NCBI GenBank assembly: GCA_910587665.1
Contig: CAJUMZ010000024.1
Location: forward strand, 1-44,742
Direction: 5' to 3'
DNA: 44,742 nucleotides
From: an uncultured Muribaculum sp.
Lineage (GTDB): Bacteria; Bacteroidota; Bacteroidia; Bacteroidales; Muribaculaceae
Notes under the pieces: model-generated
Seen by the model: only the letters and a program-made list of their open reading frames with translations
Database searches by the model: none
What the model was told of the DNA's origin: nothing
Made by a program: the position numbers and the translations under genes
In this document: in pieces, positions 1 through 7,848 of the stretch
How positions within the stretch are numbered: position 1 is the first letter of the stretch
Layout: every line of letters starts with the position of its first letter

Positions 1-103
1 CTCGGGGGTCAAGCGCACTTTGCTTCCCGGGGTCAATCAGCCCCGGCTTTTCCAGACGTACTCGCCGTCTCATTTTGAGACTGCGGGTACGTTCTCAATA
101 TAA
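1..103 (+). CDS. C-terminal tail of an unidentified upstream gene (partial)
   Basis: An open frame runs from the window edge (codons from base 2) to a TAA at 101-103. It encodes about 33 residues ending in FETAGTFSI. It stops 12 nt before the GH76 gene on the same strand, so it is probably the preceding gene of the same operon. The fragment is too short to assign a family. Confidence 0.5.
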   Translation, partial: SGVKRTLLPGVNQPRLFQTYSPSHFETAGTFSI

Positions 104-115
104 AGTATAAAATTA

Positions 116-1663
116 ATGAGAAAGATTTTTATAATTGTACTGTTGGCCTGGACATTCAATGCTCAGGCTTTAACCGATCGGGAGCTGGCTGTCAGAAATA
201 TCGAAAGGGCTATCGACATTGCCGATGCTACTTGGGAGAAGTGCATGATAGGCACTCCGGATAATATGTACATGGCCGACAGCTACGACACCGCTAATGG
301 AAATGTCAGCGGACCGTCCGACGTATGGCCGCTTACCGCGGCAATCGAAGCCCACTGCTCCATCCTTGAGGCGGTTATGGCGGCTCGCAACTCATCGCCC
401 GACCTGTATGCCTCCTATTTTGAGATTTATACGACCCGTCTCGGAATCCTCATTGACAACCTCGACTATTACAGGGGCACATACCGGCTTCCCTCTTATG
501 CAAGCAACCGTCAGTGGAGCCCGTTTGCCGTGCCGCGTTCCGCAAAGAGAAATGAGGCAAACGTAACAGGCATCCTCAACGTATATGACGACCAGATGTG
601 GCTGTCGCGTGAGCTGATCAGGGCATATCGCATCACGAAAGAAGACAGGTATCTCGACCTTGCCACATACCTTGCCGAGTATGTAATCGACGGATGGGAC
701 TGTTGGCGCGATTCTGACGGCAACGAATATGGAGGCATAACATGGGGCCCGGGCTATAACTCAAAACACTCATGCAGCAACGGCCCCATTATACAGCCAC
801 TTGTATGGTTGGCGCAAATCTACGACGGGACAGGCGAAGAGACCACTTACTATTATCGCGATGCTAAAAACGACGTCAGGCAGGAAACACGCCTCCGCTC
901 TGAGCTGTATCTCGAATTTGCACGTAAAGTCTATGACTGGCAGAAAGCAAAATTAGGGAATGGCTCAGGAGTATATTGGGATATGATGGGAGCGGTAACA
1001 GGCGAAATCGAAGTATCACGGGGATACCGCCGGCATGTCGACAGTGGGGCGCCGGGCGGCACTTTCTACAGCTACAACACAGGCACAATGCTTGGCGGAG
1101 GTGCTGAACTGTATAAAGTGACAGGTGACAAATCTTTGAAAAAGGACATTGACCTTACTTCGTCTGCTGCATTCAGCACTTTCGCCCGTTATGTGCGTAA
1201 ACCGGGAGTATATGTGTTCAATACCGACAAAAATGCGATGGAAGGCTTCAACACATGGTTTAACGATGTGTTGCTCCGCGCCTATGTCGATGCCGAGCCA
1301 TTTGCCGATGGAAATGTGGCAAAGCGGGCTATCGACAATCACCAGAAATGCCTCGACTACGCTTTCGAAAATCACAACCGCGGCAATATGCTCCCTATCC
1401 ATCTTATCGACGGCTGGGGTGAGGAGACGAGAACCAAGGGATTCCACCAGTTCACGTTTGCCTCCGAATATGCCCTGCTCGCCCGAAGGCTGCTCGAATC
1501 AGAAGCCGTCAGCGCAATCACCCTGACAACCGTTGATTATACCAAGGAAGATGATTCGGTTTTTTCATTGGGCGGAATTTATTGCGGTAAATATTCGGAA
1601 ATAAAGTCATTTCTTCCGGCAGGATACTACATAGTGAACCGGAATAAAATATTTATCAAATAA
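116..1663 (+). CDS. Secreted GH76-family glycoside hydrolase (alpha-1,6-mannanase-like)
   Basis: This 515-residue protein begins with a signal peptide (residues 1-18, hydrophobic core FIIVLLAWTF) and reads as an (alpha/alpha)-barrel hydrolase. The motif NVYDDQMW at residues 155-162 carries the adjacent Asp pair (D158/D159) that forms the catalytic centre in GH76 endo-alpha-1,6-mannanases. The segment around residues 195-235 (WGPGYNSKHSCSNGP) also fits the family. Its expected role is cleavage of alpha-mannan, such as yeast cell wall glycan, outside the cytoplasm. The last ~35 residues (LPAGYYIVNRNKIFIK) resemble the end of Bacteroidota C-terminal sorting or anchoring tails; that is inference. 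It is followed 39 nt later by an acyltransferase, and no promoter was found directly upstream, which fits an operon. Confidence 0.85.
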   Translation: MRKIFIIVLLAWTFNAQALTDRELAVRNIERAIDIADATWEKCMIGTPDNMYMADSYDTANGNVSGPSDVWPLTAAIEAHCSILEAVMAARNSSPDLYASYFEIYTTRLGILIDNLDYYRGTYRLPSYASNRQWSPFAVPRSAKRNEANVTGILNVYDDQMWLSRELIRAYRITKEDRYLDLATYLAEYVIDGWDCWRDSDGNEYGGITWGPGYNSKHSCSNGPIIQPLVWLAQIYDGTGEETTYYYRDAKNDVRQETRLRSELYLEFARKVYDWQKAKLGNGSGVYWDMMGAVTGEIEVSRGYRRHVDSGAPGGTFYSYNTGTMLGGGAELYKVTGDKSLKKDIDLTSSAAFSTFARYVRKPGVYVFNTDKNAMEGFNTWFNDVLLRAYVDAEPFADGNVAKRAIDNHQKCLDYAFENHNRGNMLPIHLIDGWGEETRTKGFHQFTFASEYALLARRLLESEAVSAITLTTVDYTKEDDSVFSLGGIYCGKYSEIKSFLPAGYYIVNRNKIFIK

Positions 1664-1702
1664 ATTCCGCCCGACCAAATACTATTTCACCAATCTTTTG
1701 AA

Positions 1703-2827
1703 ATGAAAAGAATCGTATTTCTTGATTATATACGCGTGTTTGCATGCTTTCTGGTGATGCTCGTGCATGCAAGCGAGAACTTCTATGGTGCTCCGGGATC
1801 AACCGACATGGCAGGACCACAGTCATTTCTCGCCAATGAGGCTGACCGCCTCTGGGTATCGGTTTATGACGGATTCTCACGCATGGCGGTACCGCTGTTC
1901 ATGATTGTTTCCGCCTTTCTCCTCGTGCCGATGAAAGAAGGTCAGACAGCGATGCAGTTCTATCGTCGTCGCGCACTACGCATACTCCCCGCATTTTTCA
2001 TCTTCATGATTATATATAGCACGGTTCCCATGCTTTGGGGACAGATTGATTCCGCTACGGCTTCTACCGACCTCTCCCGGATATTACTGAACTTCCCTAC
2101 CCTGGCAGGGCATCTATGGTTCATGTACCCACTCATCAGCCTCTACCTGTTCATACCCGTTATCTCGCCGTGGCTCGCCAAAGTCTCGGCGCGGGAAGAA
2201 CGCTGGTTCATCGGTCTGTTTCTTATCTCTACCTGTATGCCGTATCTGCAACGCTGGTTCGGTGAAATATGGGGACAATGCTTCTGGAATGAATATCACA
2301 TGCTTTGGTACTTCTCAGGCTACCTTGGCTATCTTGTGCTTGCCCACTATATCCGCGTCCACCTCAGTTGGGACAGTGGCAAACGCATGAAAATCGGTGC
2401 GATCTCAATGGCGGCTGGTGCCATACTCACAATTCTTTCATTCTACATTCAGGCAATACCGGGAAAACTGCATTCTACCCCCGAAATTGAAATCGGTTGG
2501 TCATTCTGTACCATAAACTGTGTGCTGCTCACGGCAGGAACCTTTCTGCTCTTCACCTGCATACGCCGTTCGAAAGCCCCGCGATTGATCAGCGAACTGT
2601 CAAATCTCAGCTATGGTATGTATCTTATGCATATCCTATGGCTCGGATTTTGGGTAAAGATTTTGAAGACAGGACTCGCCCTCCCCACTGTTGAGGCAAT
2701 CCCGGCGATCGCCATCAGTTGCTTCATCAGCTGCTTCGCTACCGCAAAGCTCCTTACCTATATCCCCGGAGGCAACTGGGTGCTCGGCACTGCCCCCGCT
2801 CCCAAATCGAAAATGATTACGGCATAA
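1703..2827 (+). CDS. Acyltransferase-3 family integral membrane protein
   Basis: This 374-residue polytopic membrane protein opens with FLDYIRVFACFLVMLVHA, the typical first helix of the acyltransferase-3 (OafA/OatA/YrhL-like) family, in which the conserved His-containing helix takes part in acyl transfer. About ten hydrophobic segments follow, with an Arg-rich cytoplasmic loop (FYRRRALRILPAF) near residue 90 that is also characteristic. Such proteins O-acetylate or O-succinylate glycans or peptidoglycan at the membrane. The gene lies 39 nt after the GH76 gene on the same strand, suggesting a glycan-linked operon, and ends at a strong bidirectional terminator. The substrate cannot be read from sequence. 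Confidence 0.88.
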   Translation: MKRIVFLDYIRVFACFLVMLVHASENFYGAPGSTDMAGPQSFLANEADRLWVSVYDGFSRMAVPLFMIVSAFLLVPMKEGQTAMQFYRRRALRILPAFFIFMIIYSTVPMLWGQIDSATASTDLSRILLNFPTLAGHLWFMYPLISLYLFIPVISPWLAKVSAREERWFIGLFLISTCMPYLQRWFGEIWGQCFWNEYHMLWYFSGYLGYLVLAHYIRVHLSWDSGKRMKIGAISMAAGAILTILSFYIQAIPGKLHSTPEIEIGWSFCTINCVLLTAGTFLLFTCIRRSKAPRLISELSNLSYGMYLMHILWLGFWVKILKTGLALPTVEAIPAIAISCFISCFATAKLLTYIPGGNWVLGTAPAPKSKMITA

Positions 2828-2851
2828 GCCTTATCTCACCTATACAATATC

Positions 2852-2881
2852 AAAGCGGCAGTCCGATTAGACTGCCGCTTT
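2852..2881. terminator. Bidirectional intrinsic terminator between convergent genes
   Basis: A perfect 12-bp stem (AAAGCGGCAGTC at 2852-2863, GACTGCCGCTTT at 2870-2881) surrounds a 6-nt loop, with A-run and T-run ends that serve both strands. It lies between the acyltransferase stop (2827) and the stop of the convergent metalloprotease gene (2888). Confidence 0.85.
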
Positions 2882-2887
2882 TCAATT

Positions 2888-3705
2888 TCATTTGTCACCG
2901 ACAGCCTTTTGGTATTCGTTCCATAGGCTGTCGATTGAATTTTCCGGCTTGTCGCCCAATATATGCTTCATGGCGGCGTCAAACGACCACGGATTGACTT
3001 CCAGAGCCGACCTGTTGAATTTCCTGATGAAATCCTTGTCCTTGTTGAGACTGAGCCAATAAAGAAAATAGCCGGTGGTTCGGTAGCCGCTGATCCAGTT
3101 TCCGCCCCGTGGGCGATCGTCTGAAGCGAAATCCTGCTCGAAACCTCCACAAGCCACCCTGACGGCATCAGCCATTCCCTCGATGAAGGCCCAGTAAGGA
3201 CTTTTACCGTCGTATGTCCCGCAACCCTGCGGCTCAAGCTGAAAGGCATGGGTGAGTTCATGATAAATCACGCCACGTGTTTCATAGTCAAGCCTTATGG
3301 TGTCGTTACCGTCAAAACTTTTCTCGATCCAGTCAGTACTATAGTTGATCTGAACTACATCTCCCCCTCCACTCTTATATGAAATCCCATCAAATTTATT
3401 CACCTCATAATTAATTGTATGGATGTCCGGGATACTGTCCGACGGAGAGAAGTAAAGCGTCTGAATCACTCTTCGGGCATTATCCGTAATATAGCTTTCA
3501 GGCTCCTTCACAATGCGCGTATATATCTTTGCTCCCTCGGTTTCCGGCGACAAAATTCTAAAATTGATATCCCCTGGGTGGTAATTCAGCCATTGATCCT
3601 CAATCTTGATGGGTTCTTTATATTTTGGTGTGTCAACTGTCGGCTTCCCGGCGATAGCCATCGAAAAACCGGAAAAAAGGCACAAACCAAAACTGCATTT
3701 CTCAT
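2888..3705 (-). CDS. Secreted basic-secretory-protein family metalloprotease, probable frameshift in signal peptide
   Basis: The mature part (about 260 residues) matches the basic secretory protein (BSP) peptidase family: a zincin motif HELTHAFQ, followed by a Gly/Tyr-rich stretch, then WAFIEGMADAVR, where the glutamate and aspartate are conserved. The main frame has no ATG at a sensible place and begins only at a TTG (3685). In another frame an ATG at 3703-3705 starts a classic signal peptide (MRNAVLVCAF) that runs into a run of six T residues on the coding strand. One extra T would join it to FSGFSMAIAG and the mature protein. A promoter -7 box at 3735-3742 supports the 3705 start. The gene is therefore either frameshifted, expressed through slippage, or affected by a sequence error. 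The terminator at 2852-2881 ends it. Confidence 0.75.
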
Positions 3706-3734
3706 ATCGTTTAAAATAAATAATTTAACTTATA

Positions 3735-3742
3735 CAAATATA
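3735..3742 (-). promoter_or_regulatory. Promoter -7 box for the BSP metalloprotease gene
   Basis: Read on the minus strand this is TATATTTG, a match to the Bacteroidota -7 consensus TAnnTTTG, 30 nt upstream of the ATG at 3705. No convincing TTG -33 element is visible at the usual distance. Confidence 0.5.
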
Positions 3743-3797
3743 GTAAATTTTTTAGAAAGGCACCTAAACAAATGTACACGAAGATATGATTTTTACC

Positions 3798-3805
3798 TAA
3801 CTTTG
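3798..3805 (+). promoter_or_regulatory. Promoter -7 box for the TrmH-family gene
   Basis: TAACTTTG matches the Bacteroidota -7 consensus and lies 27 nt before the ATG at 3833. It supports this start over longer upstream readings of the same frame, which would run through the divergent metalloprotease gene. A -33 TTG is not evident. Confidence 0.55.
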
Positions 3806-3832
3806 CAAGACAATATAATAGACATTGATAAA

Positions 3833-4636
3833 ATGGCTGTATTTGAGATTTTTTCGCTTGACGACAAGAGGGTCGAGGCTTACGCCTCACTTACCGAAGC
3901 GCAGTTGCGCAACCGGCTTGATCCCGACAAAGGCATATTCATCGCCGAAAGCCCCAAGGTGATACATGTGGCCCTTGACGCCGGCTACGAGCCGCTGTCG
4001 CTCCTCTGTGAACGACGCCACATCACCGGCGACGCGGCATCGGTCATAGAGCGTTGCAGCGACATACCGGTCTACACCGGGGAAAGAGAATTGCTCACAT
4101 CACTCACAGGCTACAAGCTTACACGCGGAGTGCTGTGCGCCATGCGGAGAAAACCATCGGCAAGCGTGGAGGAAGTATGTCGCGATGCCCGGCGCATAGT
4201 GGTGGTCGACGGAGTGGTCGACACAACCAATATCGGGGCAATCTTCCGCTCGGCAGCCGCCCTCGGCATCGACGGGGTGCTTCTCACCCCCACTTCCTGC
4301 GACCCTCTAAACCGCCGCGCGGTGAGGGTGTCGATGGGAGCGGTGTTTCTCGTGCCATGGACATGGCTCCACGAGCCGATAACATCATTGAACAGATACG
4401 GTCTGCGCACTGTCGCCATGGCACTTACCGACCGCTCCGTGCCGATTGACGACCCGGCACTCTGCTCTGAGCCACGCCTTGCCATAGTAATGGGTACAGA
4501 GGGCGACGGACTGTCGCAACAGGTCATCGAGTCGACCGACTACACCGCACGCATACCGATGAGCCACAACGTCGACTCCCTCAATGTAGCCGCAGCCGCG
4601 GCAGTCGCATTCTGGCAACTCCGCCCCCGCCCCTGA
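3833..4636 (+). CDS. TrmH/SpoU-family RNA methyltransferase
   Basis: This 267-residue protein has an N-terminal substrate-binding region (about 1-100) and a C-terminal SPOUT domain with the three family motifs: VVVDGVVDTTNIGAIFRSA (motif 1, with the Asn and Arg), LAIVMGTEGDGL (motif 2) and IPMSHNVDSLNVAAAAA (motif 3). Members transfer a methyl group from S-adenosylmethionine to 2'-O-ribose in rRNA or tRNA through a knotted active site. The target base cannot be told from the sequence. The frame is open upstream of 3833, but the promoter at 3798-3805 and the family length fix the start here. Confidence 0.9.
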   Translation: MAVFEIFSLDDKRVEAYASLTEAQLRNRLDPDKGIFIAESPKVIHVALDAGYEPLSLLCERRHITGDAASVIERCSDIPVYTGERELLTSLTGYKLTRGVLCAMRRKPSASVEEVCRDARRIVVVDGVVDTTNIGAIFRSAAALGIDGVLLTPTSCDPLNRRAVRVSMGAVFLVPWTWLHEPITSLNRYGLRTVAMALTDRSVPIDDPALCSEPRLAIVMGTEGDGLSQQVIESTDYTARIPMSHNVDSLNVAAAAAVAFWQLRPRP

Positions 4637-4670
4637 CCCTCAGCAAAAAAATATTTTATACTCTATCGAC

Positions 4671-4701
4671 TTGAGAATTTCGTGATTTTGATATAAATTT
4701 G
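4671..4701 (+). promoter_or_regulatory. Orphan plus-strand promoter facing the toxin gene
   Basis: TTG at 4671-4673, a 20-nt spacer and TAAATTTG at 4694-4701 form a full match to the Bacteroidota promoter. No annotated plus-strand gene follows. Transcription would run toward and antisense to the zeta-toxin gene, so a small or antisense RNA is possible. Confidence 0.5.
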
Positions 4702-4825
4702 CAATTATTACGCCATTCACAAAACAATAATAACAAAAAGCAACGCATCGACATTACAAACAAATGTCATGAGACAAACAATTTAATATTGGATCCGAAA
4801 GTTTTATTATCGTTGGCTGTGAGAC

Positions 4826-4840
4826 TTACTTCACTTCCTC
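4826..4840. repeat. 15-bp direct repeat of the dnaK 3' end (distal copy)
   Basis: TTACTTCACTTCCTC here is identical to 5837-5851. On the minus strand it spells FEEVK followed by a stop, in the same register as the DnaK C-terminus. The two copies bracket the toxin/antitoxin-like module, resembling an attachment-site duplication or insertion scar. Confidence 0.45.
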
Positions 4841-4937
4841 AAATCTAACCATATCTAATTGTCAATGATTTAGTGTTGCATGGTACAAATATGGTATTTC
4901 AAATTCATAAGAATCATATCCTTTACCTTATCGTTCT

Positions 4938-5540
4938 TTATTGCGGAAGGATAGGTGAAGCCCATGCCGGAAGGTCATTGACATAGCGTTTTACCAGTTC
5001 ACCGTTGCTCAATCGGAATAGCAGGCGAGCCTCGGCATCCTCTATTGAGTTGTCATAGACATAGAGCCTGTCAGCGTATGGTGCTAAAGCAATACAGTTA
5101 GCAATCGACTTGTCGTAGCGAGATATGATTTTGGGTATAGGAACATCATGACCGCCATTCAGCACACGGTTTGCTACACGCTTGGCATTGATGGTCGGAG
5201 ATTCAGTTGAAACAAAGAACAGTCGGATGAAAAATCCAGCTTCCTTAGCCCGTAGGATATAATCAACCTTATCGCTTGCCGACATTACCGTTTCAAAGAT
5301 ATGGCTCTTTCGCTCCGCAAGACATCTTTCACGCCAATCATTGCAATAGTTGGCGGCTTTGAGAACTGCATCCTGATTGTTCCAATCGCCAAAAACATCA
5401 CGGGCAACATTGTCGGGATTGATGTATTCCGAATCCTCCAGCCACTCATGATGAAGTATTTTTGAGGTCACAGATGTCTTGCCCGACCCGTTAGGCCCGG
5501 CAATCACAATCAGAACAGGACGATGCTCACTTGCCGCCAT
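4938..5540 (-). CDS. Zeta-toxin-like P-loop kinase
   Basis: This 200-residue protein starts with VLIVIAGPNGSGKTS, a Walker A loop at about residues 15-22. Next come INPDN (acidic substrate-binding region), FETVMS, and RVANRVLNGGHDVPIPKIISRY, the Arg-rich lid with the GGHDVP signature of the zeta-toxin/AAA-type kinase family. Classical zeta toxins phosphorylate UDP-N-acetylglucosamine and block wall synthesis; chromosomal homologues may act on other targets. The start codon lies inside the preceding small gene (14-nt overlap), implying translational coupling. Whether it is toxic is unknown. Confidence 0.8.
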   Translation of the reverse strand: MAASEHRPVLIVIAGPNGSGKTSVTSKILHHEWLEDSEYINPDNVARDVFGDWNNQDAVLKAANYCNDWRERCLAERKSHIFETVMSASDKVDYILRAKEAGFFIRLFFVSTESPTINAKRVANRVLNGGHDVPIPKIISRYDKSIANCIALAPYADRLYVYDNSIEDAEARLLFRLSNGELVKRYVNDLPAWASPILPQ

Positions 5541-5742
5541 TACGAATCCTGCTTAAAGTTTCTTCAACTCTTGCACGAGCCTCTTGAGTAGCGGCCTCGA
5601 TTCCGGCAGCCACACGCTCTGCTGCCCGGCGAGTGCTTTCGCGGGCATCCTCGGCAACCTCACGCATAATCTGAGCCATGCGCTCATCTCCCGGCTCCTC
5701 CATCGACGTCAGCCGATAGCTGTTCATCTGCTCTTCCGACAT
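5527..5742 (-). CDS. Small helical partner of the zeta-like kinase (putative antitoxin)
   Basis: This 71-residue acidic/alanine-rich protein (starting MSEEQMNSYRL) is predicted to be almost entirely helical: residues 20-65 carry runs such as ARESTRRAAERVAAG and ARARVEETLSRI. An earlier in-frame start at 5793 would overlap the promoter and terminator, so the ATG at 5740-5742 is preferred. It immediately precedes and overlaps the kinase gene, the usual antitoxin-toxin order. I recognise no DNA-binding domain; the antitoxin role is inferred from context only. Confidence 0.6.
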   Translation of the reverse strand: MSEEQMNSYRLTSMEEPGDERMAQIMREVAEDARESTRRAAERVAAGIEAATQEARARVEETLSRIRNGGK

Positions 5743-5769
5743 AATCAATAATCTTTTCTTGTTCAACGC

Positions 5770-5777
5770 CAAAGTTA
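5770..5777 (-). promoter_or_regulatory. Promoter -7 box for the toxin/antitoxin-like pair
   Basis: TAACTTTG on the minus strand, 28 nt before the start at 5742. It sits directly after the dnaK terminator hairpin, so the terminator stem occupies the region where a -33 element would be expected. Confidence 0.55.
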
Positions 5778-5778
5778 C

Positions 5779-5817
5779 AAAAATAGCGTGCAACCCATAA
5801 AGTTACACGCTATTTTT
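5779..5817 (-). terminator. Intrinsic terminator of dnaK
   Basis: A perfect 12-bp inverted repeat (AAAAATAGCGTG at 5779-5790, CACGCTATTTTT at 5806-5817) with a 15-nt loop lies 20 nt after the dnaK stop. On the minus strand the stem ends in a T run. The A/T ends could make it bidirectional. Confidence 0.75.
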
Positions 5818-5836
5818 TTATACAATTAAGTGCAAA

Positions 5837-5851
5837 TTACTTCACTTCCTC
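5837..5851. repeat. 15-bp direct repeat (proximal copy, the genuine dnaK 3' end)
   Basis: TTACTTCACTTCCTC, the last codons and stop of dnaK, is repeated exactly at 4826-4840 on the far side of the toxin/antitoxin-like module. Confidence 0.45.
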
Positions 5852-7747
5852 GAAGTCGACGTCGGTCACGTGGTCGTCGCCGCCTGCATGGGGCGCGCTG
5901 CCGGCACCGGGGTTTGCACCCGGCTGTGCACCTGCGTTGGCCTGCTGCTGGGCATTGAGGATGTCTTGCTGGGCCTCGCCGAATGCCTTCTGGATATCGT
6001 TGATTGCAGAGTCGATTGCAGCGATGTCCTGAGCCTTGTGGGCATCCTCAAGACGCTTGAGCGCGCCCTCGATAGTGGCTTTCTTGTCGGCGGGGACAGC
6101 TGCCCCGAGCTCTTCAAGCTGCTTCTTGGTCTGGAATATCACAGTGTCAGCCTGATTAAGCTTGTCGATACGCTGCTTTTCTGCCTCGTCGGCTGCCGCA
6201 TTTGCAGCTGCCTCATCCTTCATACGCTTGATTTCAGCGTCGGTCAAGCCTGATGAAGCCTCGATACGTATGCTCTGCTCCTTGCCTGTCGCCTTATCCT
6301 TAGCCGATACATTAAGGATACCGTTGGCATCGATCTCAAATGTAACCTCGATCTGCGGTATGCCACGGGGTGCGGGTGCAATACCGTCAAGATGGAATTT
6401 TCCAAGGGTCTTGTCATCCTTTGCAAGGGGGCGCTCACCCTGAAGCACGTGGATCTCAACCGAAGGCTGGTTGTCGGCTGCGGTAGAGAATACCTCGCTC
6501 TTACGGGTAGGTATGGTGGTGTTTGCCTCAATAAGCTTGGTCATCACTCCGCCGAGGGTCTCGATACCGACCGACAGAGGCACAACGTCAAGAAGAAGAA
6601 CATCCTTTACATCGCCTGAAAGCACACCGCCTTGGATAGCGGCACCTACGGCAACAACCTCATCGGGGTTAACACCCTTTGAGGGAGCCTTGCCGAAGAA
6701 CTTGCTTACGATCTCCTGGATAGCGGGAATACGGGTTGAGCCACCGACGAGGATCACCTCATCAATATCCTTGGCTGTAAGACCGGCATCCTTAAGAGCC
6801 TGCTCACACGGCTTGATTGTAGCCTGTATAAGCTTGTCGGCAAGCTGCTCGAACTTTGCACGGGTCAAAGTCTTTACCAAGTGGCGGGGCACACCGTCAA
6901 CCGGCATGATATACGGAAGGTTGATTTCAGTGGTAGTAGAGCTTGAAAGCTCGATCTTAGCCTTTTCAGCGGCTTCCTTCAGACGTTGCAGAGCCATCGC
7001 ATCCTTGCGGAGGTCTACATTGTATTCCTGCTGGAAGTCGTCGGCAAGCCAGTCGATGATCACATGGTCGAAGTCATCACCGCCAAGGTGGGTGTCACCG
7101 TTGGTCGACTTAACCTCAAACACGCCGTCGCCAAGCTCAAGAATCGAGATATCGAATGTACCGCCGCCAAGGTCAAACACTGCAATTTTCTGATCCTTGT
7201 CGCTCTTGTCAAGACCGTAGGCAAGCGCAGCCGCAGTAGGCTCGTTGACGATACGGCGCACCTTCAGACCGGCAATCTCGCCGGCTTCCTTGGTAGCCTG
7301 ACGCTGAGAATCATTGAAGTAAGCGGGGACAGTGATGACAGCCTCGTCTACAGTCTGTCCGAGGTAATCCTCGGCAGTCTTCTTCATCTTCTGAAGAATC
7401 ATAGCCGAAATTTCCTGAGGAGTGTATTCACGACCGTCAACAAGCACGCGCACCGTACCGTTGTCAGCCTTGCCTACCTCGTAAGGCACACGCTTTACCT
7501 CATCGGCTACCTCATCATATTTTTCACCCATGAAACGCTTGATCGAATAGATCGTGCCTTCAGGGTTAGTAATTGCCTGACGCTTTGCAGGGTCACCTAC
7601 CTTACGCTCGCCACCGGCGATGAAAGCCACGATAGACGGAGTGGTGTTACGACCTTCGCTGTTAGGTATAACAACGGGGTCATTTCCTTCAAGTACCGAA
7701 ACGCAGGAATTGGTCGTTCCCAAGTCAATACCAATAATCTTTCCCAT
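5837..7747 (-). CDS. dnaK: Hsp70 chaperone DnaK
   Basis: This 636-residue cytoplasmic ATP-dependent chaperone begins GKIIGIDLGTTNSCVSV, the phosphate-1 motif. It contains AVFDLGGGTFDISIL (phosphate-2 loop), VILVGGSTRIPAIQ (adenosine motif), the linker and VLLLDVVPLSVGIETLGG at the start of the substrate-binding domain, and a Gly/Ala/Gln-rich flexible tail. It ends in DVDFEEVK, the Bacteroidota variant of the terminal EEVD-like signature. It binds exposed hydrophobic peptides with DnaJ and GrpE, which are not in this window. The gene stands alone with its own terminator. Upstream, a sigma-54-like site and a TGCCAAAAA repeat are the only candidate control signals I see. Confidence 0.98.
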   Translation of the reverse strand: MGKIIGIDLGTTNSCVSVLEGNDPVVIPNSEGRNTTPSIVAFIAGGERKVGDPAKRQAITNPEGTIYSIKRFMGEKYDEVADEVKRVPYEVGKADNGTVRVLVDGREYTPQEISAMILQKMKKTAEDYLGQTVDEAVITVPAYFNDSQRQATKEAGEIAGLKVRRIVNEPTAAALAYGLDKSDKDQKIAVFDLGGGTFDISILELGDGVFEVKSTNGDTHLGGDDFDHVIIDWLADDFQQEYNVDLRKDAMALQRLKEAAEKAKIELSSSTTTEINLPYIMPVDGVPRHLVKTLTRAKFEQLADKLIQATIKPCEQALKDAGLTAKDIDEVILVGGSTRIPAIQEIVSKFFGKAPSKGVNPDEVVAVGAAIQGGVLSGDVKDVLLLDVVPLSVGIETLGGVMTKLIEANTTIPTRKSEVFSTAADNQPSVEIHVLQGERPLAKDDKTLGKFHLDGIAPAPRGIPQIEVTFEIDANGILNVSAKDKATGKEQSIRIEASSGLTDAEIKRMKDEAAANAAADEAEKQRIDKLNQADTVIFQTKKQLEELGAAVPADKKATIEGALKRLEDAHKAQDIAAIDSAINDIQKAFGEAQQDILNAQQQANAGAQPGANPGAGSAPHAGGDDHVTDVDFEEVK

Positions 7748-7832
7748 AATTCTTTTCTTTTATTTTGGTTATATTTTTTACTTTATCTAATTCAGCGGAG
7801 CCACTGTCTCGCGCCCCGACGTTCAGTAGAAA

Positions 7833-7848
7833 AACAAATCATGTGCCA
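7833..7848 (-). promoter_or_regulatory. Sigma-54-like promoter candidate for dnaK
   Basis: On the minus strand the bases read TGGCAC, 5 nt, TTGTT, close to the sigma-54 -24/-12 consensus (TGGCAC-N5-TTGCW) but with GT instead of GC at -12. It would give a leader of about 75 nt before dnaK. No matching enhancer-binding protein is encoded here, so this is a candidate only. Confidence 0.3.

Larger units (their letters stand above)
4637..4937. other. Intergenic stretch with an orphan promoter and a dnaK-end repeat
   Basis: This 301-nt AT-rich gap lies between the convergent TrmH-family and zeta-toxin genes. It holds a strong plus-strand promoter (4671-4701) and an exact 15-bp copy of the dnaK 3' end (4826-4840). 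The longest plus-strand ORF I find after the promoter is 24 codons (4880-4954, MVQIWYFKF...), running into the toxin 3' end; I do not call it as a gene. Confidence 0.5.

Noticed and set aside
3419..3832. An upstream extension of the TrmH-family frame by about 138 codons
   Set aside because: It is antisense to the metalloprotease gene and crosses two promoter boxes; the family N-terminus and -7 box place the start at 3833.
4880..4954. A 24-codon plus-strand ORF after the orphan promoter
   Set aside because: Too short, overlaps the toxin 3' end, and has no recognisable feature beyond hydrophobic residues.
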